This document shows, one piece after another, positions 25,616 through 34,694 of a stretch of DNA of 49,985 nt; the stretch's first letter is position 1; each line of letters begins with the position of its first letter. The stretch comes from Aquisalimonas sp. (GTDB lineage Bacteria; Pseudomonadota; Gammaproteobacteria; Nitrococcales; Aquisalimonadaceae). Below the pieces are notes generated by a model. That model had not been told where the DNA came from, made no database searches, and saw only the letters and a list, made by a program, of their open reading frames with translations. A program made the position numbers and the translations under genes. The DNA is taken from contig SLBZ01000035.1 of the NCBI GenBank assembly GCA_007126095.1, forward strand, positions 1-49,985, read 5' to 3'.

Positions 25616-26845
25616 TCAACGGTCATCGGCGCCGCCGTCCACGGCCGGGACCCAGCCGTCCAGGGCCCGGGCGACCATGTCGAGCCGGTCCTGCCCCCAG
25701 AAGACCAGCCGTCCGTCCACCACCAGCGTTGGCGCGCCGCAGGCGCCCAGGGCCTCGGCCTGTTGGGTGTTGGTCTTGATCAGTGCCTTGGTCTCCTCGG
25801 CGGTGGCGCGGGCGAAGAGGTCCTCGGGATCCATCCCCGCCTCGCGGACGATGGCCGCCACCGTCTCCTGCTCGCTGAGGTTGCGGTTGTCCGCCCAGGC
25901 CGCGCGGTACAGCGGCTGGATCAGATCCGGCGCCACGGCGGAGACCCGGAGCGCAAGCACGGTGTTGAGCGGGAAATGACTGGTGAACCGGAAGGGCACG
26001 TTCCAGTGCGTTGCCCACTGCTGCATGTCCCGCAGTCCCCACGCCTGACGGTTCTCGCTCATGGCACGGATGGGCATCATGGGCGTGCCGATGGACTTGA
26101 ACAGCGCACCCAGGAGCATGGGCCGCCAGACGAGTTCGGCATCGTGCTCCTGCGCCAGGCGAGCCACCTGGGTGCAGGCCAGGTAGGAAAACGGGCTGGA
26201 GAAGTCGTGGAAGACCTCCAGCCGCCGCCGGTGGCCGTCCGGCTGCCGGGGCGCGGTCGCCGCCGAACCGCCCATCGCCCGGGCGACGAAGTCCAGCCGG
26301 TCAGCCCCCCACCAGAGCTGTTCACCGAACGCTACCGTCGGCACGCCGAACACGCCGCGTGACAGCGCCTCGTCGGTGTTGGCGGCGAGCGCGGAGGCGC
26401 TGGCGTCGGCGTCGATCAGCGCCGACGCCAGGCCGTGCTCTTCGGCGATACGGCGCAGGAGGCCGGTGTCGTCCAGGGCCTTGCCGCGCTCCCAGGCCGC
26501 GTTGAACAGAGCGTGCATGACGCCGGACCGCTGTGTCGGCGACGTGCCGGCCAGCAGGCGCTGGGCGGCTTCGCTTTCCCGCACCGGCCGGTGCAGATCG
26601 CCCCGCAGGCGGAGCCCGGCCAGCTCCGCCTGGCGCAGGACGTCGTGATCGTGACGATGGCGTTTGTTCTCTGCCCAGTCGGCTTCCGGCTGCAGGGGCA
26701 GCCCCTGGGCTTCGTAGAGGTGCGCCAGCGAGACGGGGCGAAGCACCAGGTCGTGTCCGGTCTCCCGCGCCAGTGACTCCACCCGGGAGGCAGCCAGGTG
26801 CGCCTGTGGGCAGATGACGTCGAAGAACCATTCCAGTTGTGCCAT
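25616..26845 (-). CDS. Tandem fusion of two HCCA-isomerase/kappa-GST-like DsbA domains
   Basis: A 409-residue protein made of two homologous DsbA-fold thioredoxin domains, about 1-195 and 208-405. Each has the family's C-terminal signature GVPTVAFGEQLWWGADRLDF (167-186) or GAPTLVVDGRLVFWGQDRLD. The second domain has SSPFSYL with S217 where 2-hydroxychromene-2-carboxylate isomerase and kappa GST carry the catalytic serine. The first has C12 in ICPQAHL instead. Relatives use glutathione to isomerise aromatic ring-cleavage intermediates and are normally single-domain, so the fusion is unusual. AGGAG precedes ATG. It lies 18 bp after the PA2778-like gene and 33 bp before the CoA-transferase. Confidence 0.87.
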   Translation of the reverse strand: MAQLEWFFDVICPQAHLAASRVESLARETGHDLVLRPVSLAHLYEAQGLPLQPEADWAENKRHRHDHDVLRQAELAGLRLRGDLHRPVRESEAAQRLLAGTSPTQRSGVMHALFNAAWERGKALDDTGLLRRIAEEHGLASALIDADASASALAANTDEALSRGVFGVPTVAFGEQLWWGADRLDFVARAMGGSAATAPRQPDGHRRRLEVFHDFSSPFSYLACTQVARLAQEHDAELVWRPMLLGALFKSIGTPMMPIRAMSENRQAWGLRDMQQWATHWNVPFRFTSHFPLNTVLALRVSAVAPDLIQPLYRAAWADNRNLSEQETVAAIVREAGMDPEDLFARATAEETKALIKTNTQQAEALGACGAPTLVVDGRLVFWGQDRLDMVARALDGWVPAVDGGADDR

Positions 26846-26863
26846 GGGGGACTCCTGCAGTCG

Positions 26864-27799
26864 CTAACGCCGGACCAGCGCTTCCAGCGCTCCAAAGTAC
26901 TGGGATTGGCCCGTTTCGGCCAGAGCTGCGGCGCGGCGAGCATGGTGCAGTGCTTCCTCACGCTGCTCCAGGCGCAGCAGTGACCACGCCAGGTTGTGAT
27001 GCGCCGCCGGCGACTCCGGCGCCCGGGTGATCGCGTCCCGGTAGTGTGCGGCGGCGGTGTCGAAGCGTTCGGCGCCGTAGGCAATATTGCCAAGGCCCAC
27101 ATGGGGCACGGGGTGGTCGGGCCAGCGCTCGGTTGCAGCCGCATAGGCTTCCCTGGCGGCTTCGGGGTTGCGACCTTCCAGGGCCGTAACGGCGCGCAGA
27201 TAAGTGCCTTCATCGGCGGTGGCGGGCATCGCCCCGGGTGCATGAACGGTCATGGCCCAGTAGTCACCCCGTCGCCAGGTGGCCTCGAAACGGTCAAACG
27301 AGATGACCTCGCGCTCTGTGGTGCCGGAGCGCAGGATCACGGTCTGGTCTACGCGGTCGAAGCCGATCACCACGGCGTAATGCCAGATTGGAAATCGGTC
27401 CAGCCCGAGGTTCTGCAGGACCAGCACCGGGTTGCCGGCATCCACTTCGTGCAGCAGGTCCGCGAAGGTATGTTCGCCCGCATGCCCCACGAGCCCGTAG
27501 CGGCGGGTGGCAGCAACCAGTTCCGGCTGCAGGGTGCCGCGGCGCTCCGGGAGGTATACCTGTGGTTTGAGGGTGTCCGGGTTCACATCCACCCCGGCGA
27601 CGTTCATCACCGTCGCCAGCGCGGCGGGGCCGCACTGATAGGCGTCCTGGGGGTGGAACGGCACGTGGGTGAGTTCCCGCTCGTGGGCGGTATCGCCCGG
27701 GTCGCCGTCCAGTTCGGCGTGCTGCGGCGACGGGCTGCCGGCACAGCCGGCCAGCACGATCAGGGCGCCCGTCAGCAGCAGCAGCCGAACCGCGTTCAT
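26864..27799 (-). CDS. PA2778 family lipoprotein cysteine peptidase with TPRs
   Basis: A 311-residue protein with a lipoprotein signal (VLAGC lipobox, acylated C19). A C39-like papain-fold domain follows, with putative catalytic C56 (YQCGPAALATVM) and H140 (FPIWHYAVVIGFD). TPR helices fill about 195-305. This matches the PA2778 family of Pseudomonas. It would face the periplasm, probably anchored to a membrane. Its substrate is unknown; C39 domains often cleave after double glycine in secreted peptides. Its ATG overlaps the stop of the PA2779-like gene (ATGA), preserving the known pairing. Confidence 0.88.
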   Translation of the reverse strand: MNAVRLLLLTGALIVLAGCAGSPSPQHAELDGDPGDTAHERELTHVPFHPQDAYQCGPAALATVMNVAGVDVNPDTLKPQVYLPERRGTLQPELVAATRRYGLVGHAGEHTFADLLHEVDAGNPVLVLQNLGLDRFPIWHYAVVIGFDRVDQTVILRSGTTEREVISFDRFEATWRRGDYWAMTVHAPGAMPATADEGTYLRAVTALEGRNPEAAREAYAAATERWPDHPVPHVGLGNIAYGAERFDTAAAHYRDAITRAPESPAAHHNLAWSLLRLEQREEALHHARRAAALAETGQSQYFGALEALVRR

Positions 27800-28149
27800 C
27801 GCAGAATCAGCAGGAGCAGAATGATCACCAGAAGAATGGTGACGGTGCCGCTGCCGGCCGGCAGATTGTCGATTTGGGCATTCATCTCGGCCGCTTCGGC
27901 ATCGGACAGGTTCGCCGCCCGCTCCATGGCATCCGCCGGGTCAACGCCGCGCGCAATCAGTTGCTCCTGCACATCATCGCGCTCGATCATGGACTGCAGT
28001 CGTTCCTGCTCGCTCGGCGCGTCGGCGCTGATCATCGTCTCGGTGCCGACGATGCCGGCGCTGGCCGTCTGGGCGAACAGGCCGCTTAGCGCGAGCATGA
28101 GAATCAGGGGCAGGGCGCAGAGGCGGCGGTAATGTCTGAGGCTTTCCAT
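27796..28149 (-). CDS. PA2779 family protein
   Basis: A 117-residue protein with an N-terminal signal peptide (RLCALPLILMLALSGLFAQT, cleavage near ASA). An acidic helical middle (EQERLQSMIERDDVQEQLIA, VDPADAMERAANLSDAEAAE) and a C-terminal membrane helix ending in Arg follow. This fits the PA2779 family, encoded next to PA2778 in pseudomonads, with no established function. ATG at 28149 has GGGAG upstream. It could be a substrate or partner of the adjacent C39-like peptidase (inference from coupling). Confidence 0.85.
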   Translation of the reverse strand: MESLRHYRRLCALPLILMLALSGLFAQTASAGIVGTETMISADAPSEQERLQSMIERDDVQEQLIARGVDPADAMERAANLSDAEAAEMNAQIDNLPAGSGTVTILLVIILLLLILR

Positions 28150-28278
28150 GATGGGCTCCCGTGTCTGGGTTCTGATTGATGTGCTGGCGGTTAGATGCAA
28201 GCACACTTTGCCGGTGGGGTGAACCCGTTGCCACGCGCGGGCTATACGGAGAACGGGAGTGTCGCTGTCAGGATACAG

Positions 28279-28307
28279 TTACCTGCGGTCAGCCGGGAGC
28301 GTAGGAT
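28279..28307 (+). promoter_or_regulatory. Possible promoter of the bactofilin gene
   Basis: TTACCT (28279-28284), a 17-bp spacer and TAGGAT (28302-28307), about 67 bp before ATG. The match to sigma-70 consensus is moderate. Confidence 0.3.
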
Positions 28308-28373
28308 AGCGCGCACGCTGGCGAAAATACGGCCGGCACAAACGTAATGCGACCGACTTCTGGAGGGGATGGC

Positions 28374-29069
28374 ATGGCCATGTTTGATATTGGTAAGCGC
28401 GGGGCTGGCACCGAACGCGAGGCCGCAGCGGAACCGGAATTCGAGCCCAAGCGCGCCCAGGAACCCGCGCGGGAAGGCGCTGCGGCTGGTGGCGGAGTGC
28501 GTCGGCGGGAGGCTGCCGTGGTCGGGCCGTCGATCCATATCGACGGGACGCTGAAGGGCGAAGAAGACCTCATGATCGAGGGGCATGTCACCGGTAACGT
28601 CCAGTTGCAGGATCACTCGCTTACCATCGGCCCCAACGGCCGGGTGGAGGCAGACCTGTTTGCGAACGTGGTCAACGTGGAAGGCGTCGTCGAAGGGGAT
28701 CTCTACGGCTCGGAGCGAGTGGTGATTCGGAGCTCCGCCCGCGTGAAGGGGAACATCACCGCGCCACGCGTGAGTCTGGACGACGGCGCGTGGTTCAAGG
28801 GCGCCATCGAAATGGATCCGGCGGCCGTGGAGGCGGCGCTGGGGACCAAGCCGCGCGGTGCAGCTGCGAGTGGTGGTGCATCCCCTGCTGCATCGAAAGA
28901 CAGTACATCGTCCGCCACCAGCGGCTCGGACAAGTCGGAGTCCGCCAAGGCGGATAACGGCGGCAAGAGCGGCACCAGCGGATCGAGTCAGGTCGAGAGC
29001 GGCAAGCAGACGGGTGGCGAGCAGGCGGCAAAGGCGTCGGGTGCGCGTGGCGCCGGTAGTAGCAGCTAG
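28374..29069 (+). CDS. Bactofilin (polymer-forming cytoskeletal protein)
   Basis: A 231-residue bactofilin. The central domain (about 50-155) has the repeating short beta-strand pattern of a right-handed beta-helix (IHIDGTLKGEEDLMIEGHVT, GRVEADLFANVVNVEGVVEG). It is flanked by a disordered N-terminus and a 75-residue Ser/Gly/Lys/Ala-rich C-terminal tail. Bactofilins assemble into filaments without nucleotide and position envelope or motility machinery. TGGAGGGG before ATG at 28374 is a good ribosome site. The C-terminal tail is unusually long and low in complexity. Followed on the same strand by a methyltransferase-like gene. Confidence 0.92.
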   Translation: MAMFDIGKRGAGTEREAAAEPEFEPKRAQEPAREGAAAGGGVRRREAAVVGPSIHIDGTLKGEEDLMIEGHVTGNVQLQDHSLTIGPNGRVEADLFANVVNVEGVVEGDLYGSERVVIRSSARVKGNITAPRVSLDDGAWFKGAIEMDPAAVEAALGTKPRGAAASGGASPAASKDSTSSATSGSDKSESAKADNGGKSGTSGSSQVESGKQTGGEQAAKASGARGAGSSS

Positions 29070-29187
29070 ACTTCCCTGAACGACGTATTATTGGTTGCTG
29101 TGGGCCGCACGGCATGCGCGGGGCGGGCATCTCTGCGTCTGTCACGCGTTGCCGTGCCCGGCCCCGGTTTTTGACAGGCTTGATTCC

Positions 29188-29802
29188 ATGGCTGACGTCC
29201 GGAGAGCCGGGCCGACCACTTCTGTGGCTTCTGATCCCCCGTTCGCGGCACCGCTGTTCCAGGAGTGGATGGGCGCCGCGGAGGCGGGCGAGCGTGTCAT
29301 CGTGCTGGATATCGGTCCGCCGCGCTCGGCCAACGTCGCGTTCTTCTCATCGTTCCGCTGCAGGCTGGGTATCGGTGATGCGCTGACGGACCTCGTCGCC
29401 ATCAACGGCGTTGATGGTCGCGGGGAGGCCATGGAGCGGCTTCAGGCGATACTGCCGGAACGGCTGTTTGGCGGCACCGATCTCATACTCTGCTGGGATC
29501 TGCTCGATTATCTTGATGCCAACGCGATCCGGTATCTGGCGTCGCATCTGCGGGCACTGGTGAGTCCCGGGGCGGCGCTGCACGCGATCGTTGGCTACGG
29601 CGTGTCCAGCATTCCGTCGTCACCCGTCGGGTACCGGCTGGAGAACGAGGGCTTCCGGCGGTCCGCGGCGCCGACAGATGACCCGGGGCGCAAACCGCCG
29701 CGGCACAGCAGTGGTGAGCTGCAGCGGCTGATGCCCGACTGGCGCGTGGAGCGCTCGGTGCTGCTGCGCAGCGGCTTTCAGGAGTACATGCTGCGCAGCT
29801 GA
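29188..29802 (+). CDS. SAM-methyltransferase-like protein next to bactofilin
   Basis: A 204-residue protein with weak class I methyltransferase features. ERVIVLDIGPPRSANVAFF (about 36-54) stands where the glycine-rich SAM loop would be, but lacks its glycines. TDLILCWDLLDYLDANAI (about 97-114) resembles the motif after strand 4, and LVSPGAALHAIVGYG follows. The damaged SAM loop suggests a non-catalytic relative. There is no ribosome site at ATG 29188, so the start is uncertain. It is 118 bp downstream of bactofilin and converges on nudC. Function is unknown. Confidence 0.6.
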   Translation: MADVRRAGPTTSVASDPPFAAPLFQEWMGAAEAGERVIVLDIGPPRSANVAFFSSFRCRLGIGDALTDLVAINGVDGRGEAMERLQAILPERLFGGTDLILCWDLLDYLDANAIRYLASHLRALVSPGAALHAIVGYGVSSIPSSPVGYRLENEGFRRSAAPTDDPGRKPPRHSSGELQRLMPDWRVERSVLLRSGFQEYMLRS

Positions 29803-29812
29803 TCGCGGGTTG

Positions 29813-30658
29813 TTACCGGTGCTCCTCCACGAACCAGCGGATCAGGTGGCCGGCAATGGACATCTCGCCGGGTACATCGGGCAGGTTGTCCGGGTCGAAC
29901 CAGTCCGCATGAGTGATTTCGTCGTCGTCGATGCAGATCTCGCCGCCGGCCCAGTCGGCGATGTAGGCCACCATCAGTGAATGGGGAAACGGCCAGGACT
30001 GGGAGGCGAAATAGCGGATGTTCGTCACGTCCAGGCCCACCTCCTCACGCACCTCGCGGCGGACACACGCCTCCAGCGTCTCCCCGGGCTCCGTGAACCC
30101 CGCGAGGACGCTGTAGAAGCCGTCCGGGTAGCGTGGCGCATGGGCAAGCAGCAGCTGCCGGCCGCGACGCACCAGCACCATCATGGCCGGGGTGAGGCGG
30201 GGAAACTGGGTGAATTCGCAGTTCGGGCAGATCCGTGCCCGCTGGGTGGTGGCCCGTTCCGTCGGTGTGCCGCAGCGGCCGCAATAGCGGTGCTTGCGGT
30301 CCCACTCCAGAACCTGGAACGCGCGCCCGGCCAGCAGAAACAGGTCGGCATCCATGCGGTGATGGAGCACGAACAGGCCGCGGGCGATCCATGTGGTGTC
30401 CGGCAGCCCGCCCTTCAGGTCGGCGGCATAGCAGGGAATGCCGTCGAGACGCCCGAGGAAGTGGGCCGCTTCCGGGGCCGCGCTATCGGGGCGTGGGTCC
30501 TGGCGCTGGAACAGCGGTCGTACCCGGCGTTCGTCGATGCGCTCCAGCACCAGGTTGCTGTCCTGGAAGACGAACCACCACGCCGGTTCCTCGCCGATCA
30601 TCGGGGGCTCGACGCCGGATTCGAATGGCAGTTGCAGCTCGAAAGCGGGAATTTCCAC
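29813..30658 (-). CDS. nudC: NAD(+) diphosphatase NudC (Nudix)
   Basis: A 281-residue Nudix hydrolase that cleaves NADH/NAD+ to NMN(H) and AMP and in some bacteria removes NAD caps from RNA. A zinc ribbon is formed by C126, C129, C144 and C147. The Nudix box (GX5EX7REVREEVG) is at 187-208. The NudC-specific motif appears as SQSWPFP (219-225), where SQPWPFP is usual. GTG at 30658 has GAGGG upstream; an upstream GTG at 30700 adds an unlikely proline-rich stretch. Confidence 0.93.
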   Translation of the reverse strand: MEIPAFELQLPFESGVEPPMIGEEPAWWFVFQDSNLVLERIDERRVRPLFQRQDPRPDSAAPEAAHFLGRLDGIPCYAADLKGGLPDTTWIARGLFVLHHRMDADLFLLAGRAFQVLEWDRKHRYCGRCGTPTERATTQRARICPNCEFTQFPRLTPAMMVLVRRGRQLLLAHAPRYPDGFYSVLAGFTEPGETLEACVRREVREEVGLDVTNIRYFASQSWPFPHSLMVAYIADWAGGEICIDDDEITHADWFDPDNLPDVPGEMSIAGHLIRWFVEEHR

Positions 30659-30723
30659 GGGCGTCCCTCTGTTGTCCGGGGGGGAGAGCAACGGTAACAC
30701 GGTCGTTGCGCCCGCGGGTGGCG

Positions 30724-31194
30724 TCAGAGAATGCCGGCATCCAGGCTGGCGGCCATGTAGAGGCCCAGCTCCTCGCAGTCGGTAACGAACTGCTCGTGGA
30801 AGTCACCGCGGCAGATCAACGGGTCCTGGGCGGGTTGCCAGCGCAGGCCCGTGGTGATGCTCTCCACCGCCCGGCGGGTGCCGGTGCCGTCCCGGCCGGC
30901 GCGCACGTAGAGCGCGTAAGGCAGCCCCTGGGTTTCCTCCAGGCATGGGTAGTAGATGCGGTCGAAGAAGTCCTTGAGCGCGCCGCTCATGTAACCCAGG
31001 TTCTCGGTGGTGCCGAGAATGATGGCGTGGGCACCGAGTACGTCGTCGGGGCCTGCCTCAAGGGGCGGGACATGCCGGCTGTCCACGCTCTCCACGTCCG
31101 GGTGTCGGGCGCCGCGGAGCACGGCGTCCACCAGTTTGCGTGTGTTCGGTGAGGGCGCATGCGCCACGATTAGAAGCTGTCTACGGTCACTCAT
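30724..31194 (-). CDS. Flavodoxin-like NAD(P)H-dependent oxidoreductase
   Basis: A 156-residue flavodoxin-fold protein. LLIVAHAPSPNTRKLVDAV (about 7-25) is the FMN phosphate-binding loop. ILGTTENLGYMSGALKDFFD (about 58-77) is the segment beside the isoalloxazine, typical of NADPH-dependent FMN reductases/WrbA-like proteins. It probably reduces quinones or flavins in the cytoplasm. ATG at 31194 has only a weak ribosome site. It lies 65 bp upstream of nudC on the same strand. Confidence 0.85.
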   Translation of the reverse strand: MSDRRQLLIVAHAPSPNTRKLVDAVLRGARHPDVESVDSRHVPPLEAGPDDVLGAHAIILGTTENLGYMSGALKDFFDRIYYPCLEETQGLPYALYVRAGRDGTGTRRAVESITTGLRWQPAQDPLICRGDFHEQFVTDCEELGLYMAASLDAGIL

Positions 31195-31295
31195 GGGTCT
31201 GCCGCCATTGTGCTGTGTGTCGCTCCCCGTCAAGGTAACGGGGAACGGGGCCGGATTGCACGGTCATTTCATCACGGCGGCAAAGGGAGGTGCGC

Positions 31296-32192
31296 TTGGC
31301 TGACGAGACCCGCGCCACGCTGCTGGCGCTCGGTGCCGTCCTGTTGTGGTCCACGGTGGCCAGCGCGTTCAAGCTCTCGCTGGAGTACATGGCGCCGATT
31401 CAGCTGCTGGCGTGGGCGACCCTTGTGTCGCTTGTCACGCTCGGGGTGCTGATGGTCGCGAGCGGCCAGCTGCCGGACCTGCTTCAGTCGGCCCGGGCGG
31501 ACTGGGGCCGTTCGGTGCTGCTGGGCGTGTGCAATCCGTTTCTCTATTACGTGGTGCTGTTCGAGGCGTATGACCGCCTGCCTGCTCAGGAGGCGCAGCC
31601 GCTCAACTACACCTGGGCGTTCACGCTGGCGCTGCTGTCCATCCCCCTGCTGCGGCAGCGGTTGCAGCGCTGGGACGTGATCGGAGGTTTGATCGCCTAC
31701 GCCGGCGTCTGGGTCATTGCCACCCGTGGTGATGTGTTCGGCATGGACTTCGCCAATCCCGTGGGCGTCATGCTGGCGCTTGGCAGCACGGTGCTCTGGG
31801 CGCTCTACTGGATTGGTTCGGCGCGCGACCGGCGGCCGCCGCTGGTGGCGTTGTTCAGCAATTTTGCCGTGGCCGCGCCGGTCGTGGTGGTTGCGTGCTG
31901 GTTGACCACCGGCATGGCGCTGGACCAGTGGCAGGGGCTTTGGGGGGCGGCCTATGTCGGTGTTTTCGAGATGGGGCTTGCGTTCGCGCTCTGGCTTGGC
32001 GCCATGCGGCTCACGCGCAGCGTGGCGCGCATCGGCAACCTGATCTTCCTGTCGCCGTTCCTGTCGCTGGTATTCATCCGCATACTGGTGGGCGAGGCGA
32101 TCATGCTCTCGACCCTGGCGGGACTGACCCTGATCGTGACCGGGCTGGTGCTGCAGCAGACGCTGCGGCGGCCGTCCGTGGCCGCCGATTGA
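31296..32192 (+). CDS. DMT/EamA family transporter
   Basis: A 298-residue inner-membrane protein with ten hydrophobic helices in two EamA repeats (about 5-140 and 150-290), as in drug/metabolite transporters exporting amino acids or other metabolites. The second repeat opens with GVMLALGSTVLWALYWIGSA. The best start is TTG at 31296, five bases after GGAGG; a GTG at 31290 overlaps that ribosome site. It ends on the base next to the stop of the convergent DJ-1-like gene. Confidence 0.88.
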   Translation: MADETRATLLALGAVLLWSTVASAFKLSLEYMAPIQLLAWATLVSLVTLGVLMVASGQLPDLLQSARADWGRSVLLGVCNPFLYYVVLFEAYDRLPAQEAQPLNYTWAFTLALLSIPLLRQRLQRWDVIGGLIAYAGVWVIATRGDVFGMDFANPVGVMLALGSTVLWALYWIGSARDRRPPLVALFSNFAVAAPVVVVACWLTTGMALDQWQGLWGAAYVGVFEMGLAFALWLGAMRLTRSVARIGNLIFLSPFLSLVFIRILVGEAIMLSTLAGLTLIVTGLVLQQTLRRPSVAAD

Positions 32193-32861
32193 TCAGCTGT
32201 TCAGTGCTTCCAGAGTGAGTTTCGCCGTCAGGGCACTGGAGGGCGGGTTCTGGCCGGTGACCAGTTTGCCGTCCCGCAGGGCGTGCTCCTGGAAGGCGGG
32301 TCTGGGGTCCACGTCGGCTCCCAGCTCGCGGATCCGGGTCTCCAGCAGGAACGGCACGTCCTGATCCAGCTCGACGGCTCGCTCTTCCTCGTCAGTGAAT
32401 ACCGCCACCCGGCGCCCGGCAACCAGCGGTTTGCCGTCCTTGCCGGTGACGCCGACCAAGCCGGCCGGGCCGTGGCAGACGGCGGCAATGACCTTGTCGT
32501 CCGCGGCGAAGGCGTCCAGCAGTGCGATCAGGTCGGTGTTGTCCGGCAGGTCGAACATGGTGCCGTGGCCACCCGGCAGGAAGACGGCGTCGTAGTCCGC
32601 CGCGCTGATGTCGCACAGCGGCCGGGTGCTGGCGAGCTCCGCCGAGGCGTCCTGCCATGCGCGCTGCTGTTCATCGTCCGGGGCGCTGCGCGGGTCGATC
32701 GGGCACTGGCCGCCCTTCGGGCTGGCAACGGTGACCCTTGCACCGGCCTCGATGAAGGCCTGGTACGGGACGGCAAACTCTTCAAGCCAGAGCCCGGTGG
32801 TCTTGCCCGACGGCATGGTGTCGGCACTGGTGACGATCATGAGAATGCGAGGCTCGGCCAT
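32193..32861 (-). CDS. DJ-1/PfpI superfamily protein (type 1 GATase-like)
   Basis: A 222-residue class I glutamine-amidotransferase-like protein of the HSP31/HchA-like branch. The nucleophile elbow AAVCHGPAG places the reactive cysteine at C129 with H130 next to it, and E27/E28 in LWLEEF is the conserved acidic partner. Relatives act as glyoxalases, deglycases or chaperones under carbonyl stress; the precise role is unknown. CCTCATGGCC-type spacing upstream gives a plausible AGGCCCC ribosome site. Confidence 0.88.
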   Translation of the reverse strand: MAEPRILMIVTSADTMPSGKTTGLWLEEFAVPYQAFIEAGARVTVASPKGGQCPIDPRSAPDDEQQRAWQDASAELASTRPLCDISAADYDAVFLPGGHGTMFDLPDNTDLIALLDAFAADDKVIAAVCHGPAGLVGVTGKDGKPLVAGRRVAVFTDEEERAVELDQDVPFLLETRIRELGADVDPRPAFQEHALRDGKLVTGQNPPSSALTAKLTLEALNS

Positions 32862-32938
32862 GAGGGGCCTCCTTCAGTTGCGCGTTTCCGAGTGTGTCTG
32901 AGGACGTGGGGGGATATGGAGCGGAATTCAACCGTTAG

Positions 32939-32978
32939 GGCGACCCCCGGCGCCCTGCAGCGGACGGCCGGGGGCGCC
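32939..32978 (-). terminator. Hairpin after pckA
   Basis: GGCG-A-CCCCCGGC pairs with GCCGGGGG-CGCC over 12 bp with one bulged A, just beyond the pckA stop at 32984. It has no T-tract. Confidence 0.5.
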
Positions 32979-32983
32979 GCGCC

Positions 32984-34600
<1,617 letters not shown>

Positions 34601-34694
34601 GTCAGTGTCCTCCTGAATGATTCAAAATCTCCTGTCGACGCCGGGTGCGAACCATAACCCTTGAGTGTGCCACCACCCCGGGGCAATGTCGCCG

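Noticed and set aside
29095..29187. N-terminal extension of the methyltransferase-like protein
   Set aside because: The added 31 residues (Cys/His/Ala-rich) look non-coding and no ribosome site supports the earlier start.
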